Part shown: positions 35,607-43,843 of the stretch, one piece after another
Layout: each line of letters opens with the position of its first letter
How positions within the stretch are numbered: position 1 is the stretch's first letter
Source of the DNA: PRDV01 sp963710865
GTDB lineage: Bacteria > Babelota > Babeliae > Babelales > Babelaceae
Assembly (NCBI GenBank): GCA_963710865.1
Contig: CAVQBR010000001.1
Location: 1-64,000, forward strand
Length of the DNA: 64,000 nucleotides
Direction of reading: 5' to 3'
Made by a program: the position numbers and the translations under genes
Notes under the pieces: generated by a model
Database searches by the model: none
What the model saw: the letters and a program-made list of their open reading frames with translations, nothing else
What the model was told of the DNA's origin: nothing

Positions 35607-36069
35607 GAAGGCTCCTTGCAAGGTAAGACTATGCGAGTACTGAGCATACCAGGCCCCCTACAAAATACAAGTCTTTGTATGCACATTAATACATCTCTCG
35701 AAGAACTATGTAGAATCAAACACTATGCAATGTATATACGAAATACTTACAACATCATAACAATATCACAACAAACAAGAATCGCAAATCGGCTTCTCAG
35801 CGAGGCTTTGCACGCAAAAAGACCTGTTCGACGCAAGAAATTGCCATCAAACTACAGCCTTACTTAACACTAATATCTGATAGCAAACCAATAGGCATCC
35901 TCACCCCAGGCGAGGATGCCTCCAAAAGAGCCCCCTAAGAAGCTCCGCATTTGCTAGAAGGACGTATCGATACCTATCACAAGCCAGAGACGGCAAATAT
36001 GCGAACAACAGAGGTCGCCTAACGCAGGTTGGACAGAGGCAGGAAAGGCCTGAGAAGAAAAAATGGCAT
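35607..36069. other. Intergenic with a perfect stem-loop
   Basis: A small plus-strand frame (35631-35867, AAGG site) is possible but has no recognisable content. The main structure is AGGCATCCTC / GAGGATGCCT (35893-35902 and 35912-35921), a perfect 10 bp stem with a 9-base loop but no T-run on either side. Confidence 0.5.
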
Positions 36070-36107
36070 AAAAAAACCATCGCATTGACATGATATCAAT
36101 GCGATGG
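36070..36107 (-). terminator. Intrinsic terminator downstream of recF
   Basis: CCATCGCATTGA / TCAATGCGATGG, a perfect 12 bp stem with a 7-base loop. Read on the minus strand it is followed by seven T. It lies about 200 bases past the recF stop. Confidence 0.75.
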
Positions 36108-36311
36108 AAAAAAGGAGAGTAGTAATGAAGCCTAGGTTATGTGGTTACGTTCTTCAACCTAACCATTTATAAGTATGCCTTAAATTCCAAGAATGTCAAA
36201 TAATATTTTGACATGACATCGGTAAAATAAGGATTTTTTAAAAAACAAATCCTATTTGTCATGCTAAAGGTGCACCCCCGGAAAAGAAAACTGCCATTTG
36301 TCAGGGATTTT

Positions 36312-37376
36312 TTACACGCCTATCTTGATAATATGCGGAGCATAAGGCGCAATCTTCTCTTTTATCACAGTTTCAATGGGGCTTGTAATTATAAGTTGAG
36401 AGGGGAGTCTTGTCATGAGAGGCAAGAGCGCCTCAGCTCTGGCTTCATCAAAATCGGTTAAAAAATCATCAACCAAGAGGGCAGTCCCAGGCATATCGAC
36501 AAGCTGAGCTAATTTGAGCATAAAGATGATCAACTTCTGTTGACCTCGAGATGCGTAGGTACGACTCGACTTATCCTGAAAAGTAATAACAAAATCATCA
36601 AGATGAGCACCAAAGAGGGTCCTTTTTTGCGCAGACTCATGGCCCTTTAATGAGGGATAACGAATGAACAGATCTTCAGCACAGGTGATATCCGTCAGAT
36701 CGTTGTAGGGGCGAGCATACTCATAGATTATGCTCAGTGAGCCTTGATCAAGATCGGACATAAGTTTTTGAGTTTGCTTTTCAAGTACTGCAAGGGCCTG
36801 CTTTCTAGCCTCCTGTATCTGCAATGAGGTTTTTAACAGTTGATCAGTCCACAAACGGTATGACTCATCATCATATTTATAGGATGAAAGCAGGGCATTA
36901 CGATTATCAAGACAGGTTCGATACTTTTTGCTCAGAAGGGCAAAAGAAGGATCTTTAAGAACAACCACATGGTCTATAAATGAACGACGCAAAGAAGGTG
37001 CACCTTGAATCATCAAGAGATCATCCTCAGTAATCGTCACCGCTTTATAGGTATCATAGAGCTCCTTAAAAGAAGCTATGGGTTGCTCATTAAGCTTTAC
37101 TGACTTCTTGTTGCGGATAAAGTTTACGTGCAAGGTATCAAACCCTTCAGATACAATTCCCAGCCCTATCCCAAAGCCTTCAGCCTTTGCTTGGACAAGC
37201 TCCTTAGGAAGATGGGTCTTAAATGACTTCAGGTAACAGGCATAATGAAGCGCTTCGAGAATCGTGGTTTTCCCTGAACCATTTGGCCCATGAATAAGAA
37301 CCACTGGACTCTCAAAGTCCAGTTCAAGTGCGGTAAAGCAGCGCACATGCCTCAGCTGGAGTGATACTATCCGCAC
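36312..37376 (-). CDS. recF: DNA replication and repair protein RecF
   Basis: 354 residues from a GTG at 37376. RecF features: MRIVSLQLRHVRCF, Walker A HGPNGSGKTT (29-38), APSLRRSFIDHVV, the signature-like RGQQKL, Walker B ALLVDDFLTDFDE, and a C-terminal ITSP segment. RecF loads RecA at gaps with RecOR. It follows dnaN by 10 bases, the conserved dnaN-recF order, and is translationally linked (TAATGGGTG). dnaA and gyrB are not adjacent. Confidence 0.95.
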   Translation of the reverse strand: MRIVSLQLRHVRCFTALELDFESPVVLIHGPNGSGKTTILEALHYACYLKSFKTHLPKELVQAKAEGFGIGLGIVSEGFDTLHVNFIRNKKSVKLNEQPIASFKELYDTYKAVTITEDDLLMIQGAPSLRRSFIDHVVVLKDPSFALLSKKYRTCLDNRNALLSSYKYDDESYRLWTDQLLKTSLQIQEARKQALAVLEKQTQKLMSDLDQGSLSIIYEYARPYNDLTDITCAEDLFIRYPSLKGHESAQKRTLFGAHLDDFVITFQDKSSRTYASRGQQKLIIFMLKLAQLVDMPGTALLVDDFLTDFDEARAEALLPLMTRLPSQLIITSPIETVIKEKIAPYAPHIIKIGV

Positions 37377-37386
37377 GCTGCACCCA

Positions 37387-38514
37387 TTAATTCCTCGACG
37401 GCCCAGAAGATGGTGAAACAGGCATAACCAAATAGGTCATTTTAAAATCGGGACTTTCTGACTCAAAAATAATCGGATTAGTGCCACTCTTCAAATAGAA
37501 GGTAAGATTATTTTCCGAAAATGCCTGTATCCCATTGAGTACAAATGGTGCATATAAATAAATATTCAAACCATAGGCTCCCGTAAATTGCAGCTGCTCA
37601 TCGAGTGATCCAACCTCTTTATTCTCCATAGAAACATTCATCTGATTCTTATCAAATGAAAACTTCGTCGGAATAAATTGGTTTGAAAGCAAACAAACCG
37701 ATCTACGCAACGTCTTCAATAAACGAGATCGATCAATGGTAGCTGGCTGAAAATGATTTCGGTCAAGAATCCCTCGATAGTCCGGAAATTGATCAACTAG
37801 GATTTTCGTAAAGAAGTTAAATGACTCCCCAGAAAAGACCAGCTGATTCGAGCAGATACCCAAAAAGAGCGTTACCTCTTCGGTGGTCTCTAATATCTTC
37901 TTCAATTCAAATAATGCTCGTCGCGGCAAGAGCCAAGAACGAGGTTCTCCAAAGGTCATTTTCTCTGTCGTTACTTGCGCAAGACAATGACCATCGGTCG
38001 TTGTCATGGTACAGGTACTATCAGAAAGTTCAAGCAATAGTCCATTTAAGGCTGGATTGGCATTGTTCTGAGGGATGAGAAAGGTAACACTTTCGAGCAT
38101 CTTATATAAGAGTGGGGCATCCAAATGCATGAGATTTTCAATACGCTCTGGAAAGGGTGGAAACTCATGGGCCTCCTTGATATGTAGCGAGAAATAGACA
38201 TCACTTGCCTCCAATGAAAGTTCATAGGAATTTAACGTGCAAGTAACCGAACCTTCCAGTTCTTTAACTACTTCGAAAATACGTTTGCCCGATACCAGAA
38301 ATGAGCAACTTTCATCAACTTCACTTGAGATCAAGGGACAACTTGATTGAAGGCTAATCTCTAAATCGGTGCTTTTTATAACTAATTCCTTATGACCGAC
38401 CTGAAATAAGATCGATGATGTGGTATCTAATGCCGTCCTCTTTGAACAAATAGGTTGCATTGAGGACAAGATAGCTATTAATGACTTTTGATCTACTATA
38501 AATTTTTTTTCCAT
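37387..38514 (-). CDS. dnaN: DNA polymerase III beta sliding clamp
   Basis: 375 residues, normal for the family. Three clamp repeats: KSLIAILSSMQPICSKR at the start, LMHLDAPLLYKMLESVTFLIP in the middle, and DRSRLLKTLRRSVCLL in the third, ending MTYLVMPVS. The final PV(S)..like C-terminus replaces the common MP(V/M)R(L/M). It forms the processivity ring for replication. First gene of the dnaN-recF operon; the ribosome site is weak. Confidence 0.95.
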   Translation of the reverse strand: MEKKFIVDQKSLIAILSSMQPICSKRTALDTTSSILFQVGHKELVIKSTDLEISLQSSCPLISSEVDESCSFLVSGKRIFEVVKELEGSVTCTLNSYELSLEASDVYFSLHIKEAHEFPPFPERIENLMHLDAPLLYKMLESVTFLIPQNNANPALNGLLLELSDSTCTMTTTDGHCLAQVTTEKMTFGEPRSWLLPRRALFELKKILETTEEVTLFLGICSNQLVFSGESFNFFTKILVDQFPDYRGILDRNHFQPATIDRSRLLKTLRRSVCLLSNQFIPTKFSFDKNQMNVSMENKEVGSLDEQLQFTGAYGLNIYLYAPFVLNGIQAFSENNLTFYLKSGTNPIIFESESPDFKMTYLVMPVSPSSGPSRN

Positions 38515-39266
38515 ATGGGTGCTGATGTGAAGGGTTGTGTTGTGTAATACATCATTTTAAGTATATCAGTATTGCAGAAAGATAAAAGTATTGACTTGCT
38601 CCGAGAGCCAAACATAAAAAGCTTCCTTTTTCATCAAAATGAAGGGCAATCTATTCTTCATTCATGAGTGAAAGCTATGGTCAAATGCAGAGCTCTTAAG
38701 CTACACGAGCATAGAACGCCCATGAGTCAGCGAACAATTACGCTCATCCTGTCTCAATTTTATGTCCTTTCACTTCTTACGTGAGATAAGGTGCGAAACT
38801 ATCACCTTAGGCAACATCGCGACATGCGCCTTGTGCTTACTCTTTGGTATCTCTCGAAATTCATTTGCAAATCTCTTGATCCGCGGTTCACGAATTTTGT
38901 ATGATTTTTTTAGAAGACTAGCTTACTAGTCTGTGAGCATAACCAAGAGTGACAAAGCCGGAGCTGATAATATTAAAAAGAAAAATGGTCCTCGCCATAG
39001 GATTTTTTGTATTCAGGCTAATCTAATATCTTCTGAGATTGTTTTCTCAAGCTGCAGAGCAGTTACGCTTCCTCTTGAAATAAGATATCAGTTCAGCCAT
39101 AAGACATGGAAAGACTTGGAATTCTCCGATAAACCCGCTGAATAGCCCTTCAACCTACCACTCACCACTCAACTCAAAATTAAAATCTTGATTTATTTCT
39201 CTTAGAAATGTTAGGCTAAAACTAAATGCACACTTTTAAACGGAATAAACCAAAAAGGAAAAAACC
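38515..39266. other. Intergenic, no gene or origin seen
   Basis: About 750 bases upstream of dnaN. It was searched by eye for DnaA boxes (TTATNCACA) and none was seen, so an origin is not supported here. A 70-codon frame starting GTG at 38933 has no ribosome site and was not called. Confidence 0.5.
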
Positions 39267-39731
39267 ATGAAACGAACATTCATTATCATTTTTGCCCTGT
39301 ATATGCAGCAAACTACACCTATGCAACAGGCAGCCAACTATATAAGTAGGAACTTTACATGGCTAAACGATCCAGCTAGCCATCACAAACCGATCCTCAC
39401 CTTCGACAACGGCTTGCAAAAAAACGTTTACCTGAACTTTTATTCGACAGAGGAAGGAGGCTTTGGAAAAGATGGTATTCTTGAAAAAAAGATACCTGGA
39501 ACCTCAGGACTTGAAGGGCTACTTGAACGCAAGACTCCCGATGAGAATGAATATCTCATTTGCACAACGATGAGCCACAAAACTCCCCGCTGCTTTGGCC
39601 ACCTCGGCCGGGGTGCTGGCACCGACGACACCTCACTGTTTAATACTTTGCTTCAACAATATGAGGATGCATACGAAGCCAAAGTCAAAGAACAAGCTCT
39701 CCAACGGCGAGAGGTGGAATTTTATTCCTAG
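39267..39731 (+). CDS. Small exported hypothetical protein
   Basis: 154 residues; AAAAAGGA site. Short signal-like N-terminus (MKRTFIIIFALYMQQ). A polar mature domain with NGLQKNVYLNFYSTEEGGFG, TPRCFGHLGRGAGTDD and a coiled helical end (YEDAYEAKVKEQALQRREVE) follows. No family recognised. Two cysteines. It lies upstream of the cysteine-rich gene in the same direction, 150 bases apart. Confidence 0.6.
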   Translation: MKRTFIIIFALYMQQTTPMQQAANYISRNFTWLNDPASHHKPILTFDNGLQKNVYLNFYSTEEGGFGKDGILEKKIPGTSGLEGLLERKTPDENEYLICTTMSHKTPRCFGHLGRGAGTDDTSLFNTLLQQYEDAYEAKVKEQALQRREVEFYS

Positions 39732-39882
39732 AAAACTGGGCTAGAAAAAATAATCACGCTAGCGGGGATTACGACCCGCAAGAGAGATTTCGACACCATG
39801 CACTGAGCAAGTCATGGTGTCTCTCAATGAGGACAGCACGCGAAATTGATCAGATATAAACTTAAAAAGAAAGGAACGAACA

Positions 39883-40668
39883 ATGATAAAGAGACAAATT
39901 TTTCTTACACTGATACTTCTTGGAGGATCTCTTGAAATTAGTGCCATACGTGGAGGCGGTGGAGGCATTAGAGGAGGAGGTCGCAGCGTAAGCTTTTCGC
40001 CAACAACCAAAAGCTATGCTTCACCGGGAAGGGAAGGCTTTTCTGCAGGAAGGAAATATGGCAATGCACCACGTAGCTTTGCACAGCCAAGTTCTCGACC
40101 AAGTAGCTTTGCGCGACCAGGAGGACGTGCCATGAGTCGCCCGCAAAACAGACCAGCAACTTTGCCTGGCTATGCAGGAAGCCGCTTCACAGGAAGTCGC
40201 TTTGCCGGCAGACCAGTCGCGAACAGAGTAGGGGGCAAATTCGATCTTTCTCGACCACGAAGATTGGATTCACATCGCACAGAACAGTCGATTTCAAAGC
40301 AGCAGAACTTTATGAATAGAAGAGTCGGAAGACATAACTGGCAATGGTTAGCTGCCAATAACTTCCCGCTGTTTATTTCGACATTCCCTTTTGCATATAA
40401 TGCAGAATATGGTGATTATCCACCAGTGTATTATGATTATTATGACGAATATGGAAGTTATCCAACTCAGAGTGGCGAATATGACATGATGATGGCCGAG
40501 CAAGGGCCAGCTGACCAAGGTGAACCAACGCAAGAAGATATCATGAACTGCCAAGCTGATTGTTCCCCACAATGTATGGGTGACTGTCGAGCTCAAGGAG
40601 AACTTTCCGATTCTGAATGCATGGGACGATGTAAACAGATTTGTGTGGAATCTTGTCGGCCACAATAA
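39883..40668 (+). CDS. Exported Gly/Arg-rich protein with two CX3CX3CX3C tetrads
   Basis: 261 residues; AAAGGAACG site. Signal peptide (MIKRQIFLTLILLGGSLEISA). A Gly/Arg/Ser-rich disordered part (22-125: RGGGGGIRGGG, GSRFTGSRFAG) is followed by a short hydrophobic/aromatic segment (NNFPLFISTFPFAY) and a Tyr/Asp run (YYDYYDEYG). A C-terminal domain then carries eight cysteines at 223, 227, 231, 235, 246, 250, 254 and 258, that is CX3CX3CX3C twice. The i,i+4 spacing puts four thiols on one helix face, twice, suggesting a disulfide-linked or metal-binding helical hairpin. No known family was recognised. Confidence 0.75.
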   Translation: MIKRQIFLTLILLGGSLEISAIRGGGGGIRGGGRSVSFSPTTKSYASPGREGFSAGRKYGNAPRSFAQPSSRPSSFARPGGRAMSRPQNRPATLPGYAGSRFTGSRFAGRPVANRVGGKFDLSRPRRLDSHRTEQSISKQQNFMNRRVGRHNWQWLAANNFPLFISTFPFAYNAEYGDYPPVYYDYYDEYGSYPTQSGEYDMMMAEQGPADQGEPTQEDIMNCQADCSPQCMGDCRAQGELSDSECMGRCKQICVESCRPQ

Positions 40669-40677
40669 TCTTCAGTC

Positions 40678-40711
40678 AAAAAAAATAGAGCTCTCCAGAG
40701 AGAGCTCTATT
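40678..40711 (-). terminator. Terminator of the aquaporin gene
   Basis: AATAGAGCTCT / AGAGCTCTATT, a perfect 11 bp stem with loop CCAGAG. Read on the minus strand it runs into seven T. It is about 20 bases past the aquaporin stop and may also serve the convergent cysteine-rich gene. Confidence 0.8.
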
Positions 40712-40726
40712 CACATTTGTAAAACG

Positions 40727-41377
40727 TTATCTATCGGTAGGATTTAGATAATCGAACATTACAGCGGCTGCCACAGCACCTAAAAAATTGGCCACAAGAA
40801 ATATCCAGATCTGTTGCCAGGCAATTAATCCCATAACAGCGGCACCTAATGCTACTGCGGGGTTAAATGCAGCACTTGATATATTGCCAACGGCTATAAT
40901 GCCCGCAAGTAAGGTCAACCCTATGGCGGCTCCATAGTAAGAGTTCCCTGACGTTGCACGAGAAGTGGCAACGTTCAATACGACAAACACAAGCGCAAAA
41001 GTAAATAGGAATTCCGCAAGTAATGCAGGAATAACCGCTAAATACGTACCCCTAAATTCAAACGAGGCATTAAGAAGAAGCGTCCAAGGTGAGTATCCTT
41101 GCAAAACAAGTACCACTAATGCAGCAAGGACTGCACCAAGAGCTTGTGAGCCCATATAAGGAAACACGTCACTGGTTGCCATGCGGCGACGGAACCATAC
41201 TCCCAACGTCACTGCTGGATTATAATGAGCGCCTGAAGTATGCGCACCTGCGTAGATCAACGCTATTAATATTGAACCGATCGCAAGCGAAGCGAGCGGA
41301 CTTACATTAACAGTACAACCAATAGTAAGAACAAGAAAGAAAGTACCGAGGCATTCGGTGATATATTTATGAAACAT
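40727..41377 (-). CDS. Aquaporin / MIP-family channel with variant second NPA
   Basis: 216 residues; AAGGAG site. Six membrane helices with the two half-helix signatures: SGAHYNPAVT (NPA 53-55) and SAAFNPAVAL (NPA 172-174). In most aquaporins the second NPA is followed by Arg, which forms the aromatic/Arg filter; here it is Val175. That suggests a wider or less selective pore (small uncharged solutes) rather than a strict water channel. NPAV variants exist in other bacteria. Transcribed alone, with its own terminator. Confidence 0.9.
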   Translation of the reverse strand: MFHKYITECLGTFFLVLTIGCTVNVSPLASLAIGSILIALIYAGAHTSGAHYNPAVTLGVWFRRRMATSDVFPYMGSQALGAVLAALVVLVLQGYSPWTLLLNASFEFRGTYLAVIPALLAEFLFTFALVFVVLNVATSRATSGNSYYGAAIGLTLLAGIIAVGNISSAAFNPAVALGAAVMGLIAWQQIWIFLVANFLGAVAAAVMFDYLNPTDR

Positions 41378-41457
41378 GCTTCAACTCCTTAAAAAATGTA
41401 TAAATGTATATAGGTAATGGTGCCATATTTGTAAAAAAAAACCAAGAGAAACGTGTG

Positions 41458-41868
41458 CTAATCTTCATGAGAAGAAACCCTCTTCCGCTCTTTCTTTTTC
41501 GTGCTCAGTTTGCGTTTTGTGTACAAACGAGCAATTTTAGATGTTTTAGACGGTGCTGTTTCAATTCGAGCTCGCTTTGGTTGCAATGCTGTTCTAATAG
41601 CACTTATAAGTCGTTGCTCAGCCTTTTTTCTATTAGCATACTGATAGCGCTCTGAACTCGAAGTAATCTTAAAAGTACCTTCCTTATCTATGGGAAGCGT
41701 TGCAAGCAACACTTCTTTTGCATGGTCAGTAAGAACGTGAGATTGCGGTATATTGAAATACAGTTCTACTTTTGTTTCAACTTTGTTAACATTTTGGCCT
41801 CCTTTTCCGCCACTGCGGGAAAACGAGACGTGGGTTTCTTTTAAGAGTTCATCGTAATCGATCTTCAT
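41458..41868 (-). CDS. arfB: ArfB/YaeJ-type peptidyl-tRNA hydrolase (class I release-factor-like)
   Basis: Start taken at 41868 (AAGGA six bases upstream) giving 136 residues, the usual ArfB size. The frame is open to a GTG at 42000 that overlaps the phosphatase stop (GTGA), so a 180-residue form is possible but its extra 44 residues match nothing. The catalytic GGQ sits in SRSGGKGGQNVNKVET (GGQ 23-25), and the C-terminal tail is Lys/Arg-rich (KRKLSTKKKERKR), as needed to enter the mRNA channel. It rescues stalled ribosomes by hydrolysing peptidyl-tRNA. Confidence 0.88.
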   Translation of the reverse strand: MKIDYDELLKETHVSFSRSGGKGGQNVNKVETKVELYFNIPQSHVLTDHAKEVLLATLPIDKEGTFKITSSSERYQYANRKKAEQRLISAIRTALQPKRARIETAPSKTSKIARLYTKRKLSTKKKERKRVSSHED

Positions 41869-41996
41869 GCTCATCCTTGTAACCAGAGTGTACTCTACTG
41901 TACCAGTTTCACCCGATAAAGTGCAATCGTTTATTACAACTTGGTTATTGATGTGCGAAGCCTCGATTGTACAATATTCTATTGGGGCTTCATCTT

Positions 41997-43355
41997 TCAC
42001 GATTTATCGAGTAATCGCATTTCATAAAGATTGAACTTGATAACAGCAACCTCCCACTCATGCAACTCATTTCCGGTCTTCACTACGAGACTCGTGTCAA
42101 ACTCAAATCCATCATATCCCCGCTGCGACATGCCATATAAACTATCGGGCGACAACAAGAGGGTGATAACTGTTCCGGGTTCAAAGCTCATGCGATGGTT
42201 ATCTTTCCACAAAAAAGCACAGCCTCCGTGAGCGAACAAAAGCTTCATCAAGGGTTCGGTGTCTGAGGGTGTATGCTGATGAGCTCGTATAACACCTACT
42301 AACCGATTCTCCTTTGTACTTGCTTCTTCAAGTACTGCCAGAGTTAATTCTTTATTGCAGAGGGGACGATATTCGCGATATTGACTCAGGCCATTGGGAT
42401 CCACCACAAAATCAGACCACAGAAATCCCAGATCTTGGCAAAGAATTGGACTTATATCTGTGTACAGTTCTTTGAGAGGAACAATCTCTCCCTGATCTAT
42501 AGCAGCAAGGTGACTATGCTCAGAGAAAAAACGATGTCTATCTAGATGCGTAATCATTTGATACGTTTTGTCTGAGGCAAGTAATTGCTTTGGATTATAG
42601 CCAGGCTCGAGACCTCCATGACAACATTGAACAAAGTCTTTACCTGAGCTTCCCGATCCTATGTACAAGACTACCGGTAGCAGCTCAAAAAACTGAATGA
42701 CTTTGTTAAAAACAAACTGAGCATTGGGATCGCCAGCATATTTTGCATGAAACTCTTCGAAAAATTGAGTACATACCCGCATATCCTCATGATTACCACG
42801 TAGCAATACCACCGTATCAGGATTAGCAATTTTAAGGAGCATAAGAACAAAGAGCACCTCAACAGACCAAAGACCATTATCAACATAGTCTCCATGAAAA
42901 ACCAGCATCAATTGAGGATGGATAATCGTTAGATCGTCAAGGTACTTAAGCTTTTGAAGATGTGTAATGAACGCCATAAGAGAGTGTACATCGCCATGAA
43001 GATCACCTCTGCAGATAAATACTGACCCAGGTTCTCTAACAACCTTATGGGCATACGGATAGAACTTGATGAGAGAAAGAGAGAGGAGATCATCTAAATG
43101 AGTTACATCGATCCATAGGTTCGGCTGAGCAAGCTGAGAGATCACACTCCTCATAACAGTAGTAAGAGCATCCTCAAATGAAGCCAGGTTTACAAATGAG
43201 AGTTTCTTATATACTGAGGGAGTAATACGTTCTTTCCGATTAAAATGATCTCTATAAGTCTCGATCATCAGTGATGCCTGATAGAGGCCTGGGAATGGCG
43301 AGCAGACCGTTGAAAAAGGAGAATAGCGCAAGAGCAAGGTACTTTTTATACACAT
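41997..43355 (-). CDS. Exported PPP-family phosphatase (paralogue 2)
   Basis: 452 residues. N-terminus is a weak signal peptide. Metallophosphatase motifs of the PPP (PP1/PP2A/bacterial PrpA-like) family are intact: GDLHGD, GDYVDNG, RGNHED, HGGLE, RAHQH. The Arg usually found in GDYVDRG is Asn here. It starts 11 bases after the previous gene's stop with a poor ribosome site, so it is probably translated by coupling. About 60% similar by eye to the phosphatase part of 43367-45298. Eukaryote-like Ser/Thr phosphatases exported by a protist-associated bacterium may act on host proteins; this is inference. Confidence 0.85.
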   Translation of the reverse strand: MCIKSTLLLRYSPFSTVCSPFPGLYQASLMIETYRDHFNRKERITPSVYKKLSFVNLASFEDALTTVMRSVISQLAQPNLWIDVTHLDDLLSLSLIKFYPYAHKVVREPGSVFICRGDLHGDVHSLMAFITHLQKLKYLDDLTIIHPQLMLVFHGDYVDNGLWSVEVLFVLMLLKIANPDTVVLLRGNHEDMRVCTQFFEEFHAKYAGDPNAQFVFNKVIQFFELLPVVLYIGSGSSGKDFVQCCHGGLEPGYNPKQLLASDKTYQMITHLDRHRFFSEHSHLAAIDQGEIVPLKELYTDISPILCQDLGFLWSDFVVDPNGLSQYREYRPLCNKELTLAVLEEASTKENRLVGVIRAHQHTPSDTEPLMKLLFAHGGCAFLWKDNHRMSFEPGTVITLLLSPDSLYGMSQRGYDGFEFDTSLVVKTGNELHEWEVAVIKFNLYEMRLLDKS

Positions 43356-43366
43356 GTAAAGAATCG

Positions 43367-43843
43367 CTAGCTGACCGAAATAATTGTGCCACCAATAAGA
43401 TCTTCAAGCTGGCTTGAATTCAAGTTAAATACCGCATGAGGCGTCCCTGCAGCGGCCCATACTTCTGCGTAGTTGAGTAGATCCTGGTCTATGTATGTTT
43501 CCATCCTGTGCAGATGGCCAACTGGCGGGATTCCGCCAATAGCAAACCCAGTTACTTCCCGTACAAAATCAGCATCTGCCTTGACTATCTGAGCACCGAC
43601 ATGGGAAGCAATAGTTTTTTCATTGACACGATTGATGCCGCTAGCAATAACGAAAATCGGTCGATTGGTATCCTTTGTACGAAAGATCAACGATTTTGCA
43701 ATTTGGGCCACCTGACATCCAATCGCCTTAGCTGCATCCTCCGCAGTACGAGTACTCTCGGGGAGCTCAACAACCTTCAGATCCAATCCTTTTGCTGCGA
43801 GAGCATCTTGCACACTCTGTGCACTTTTAGTTAGTTGCGTCAT
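43367..43843 (-). CDS. YbaK/EbsC-type aminoacyl-tRNA deacylase (internal start)
   Basis: 158 residues if started at the ATG at 43843, which follows a strong AAGGAG. Full family domain: VKVVELPE-like VVELPESTRTAEDAAKAIGC, QIAKSLIFR with the catalytic-type Lys, RVNEKTIASHVGAQ, and GFAIGGIPPVGH. YbaK-type enzymes clear mischarged Cys- or Ala-tRNA(Pro) in the cytosol. The reading frame is continuous with the upstream exported phosphatase. The intact ribosome site argues that this domain is made by itself. A ProX-type relative at 49829-50320 is broken. Confidence 0.8.
   Translation of the reverse strand: MTQLTKSAQSVQDALAAKGLDLKVVELPESTRTAEDAAKAIGCQVAQIAKSLIFRTKDTNRPIFVIASGINRVNEKTIASHVGAQIVKADADFVREVTGFAIGGIPPVGHLHRMETYIDQDLLNYAEVWAAAGTPHAVFNLNSSQLEDLIGGTIISVS

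Noticed and set aside
35631..35867. 79-codon plus-strand frame divergent from the AbrB-like gene
   Set aside because: It has an AAGG site, but composition and lack of any motif are not enough.
38515..39266. Possible replication origin next to dnaN
   Set aside because: No DnaA-box cluster was seen and dnaA is not adjacent.
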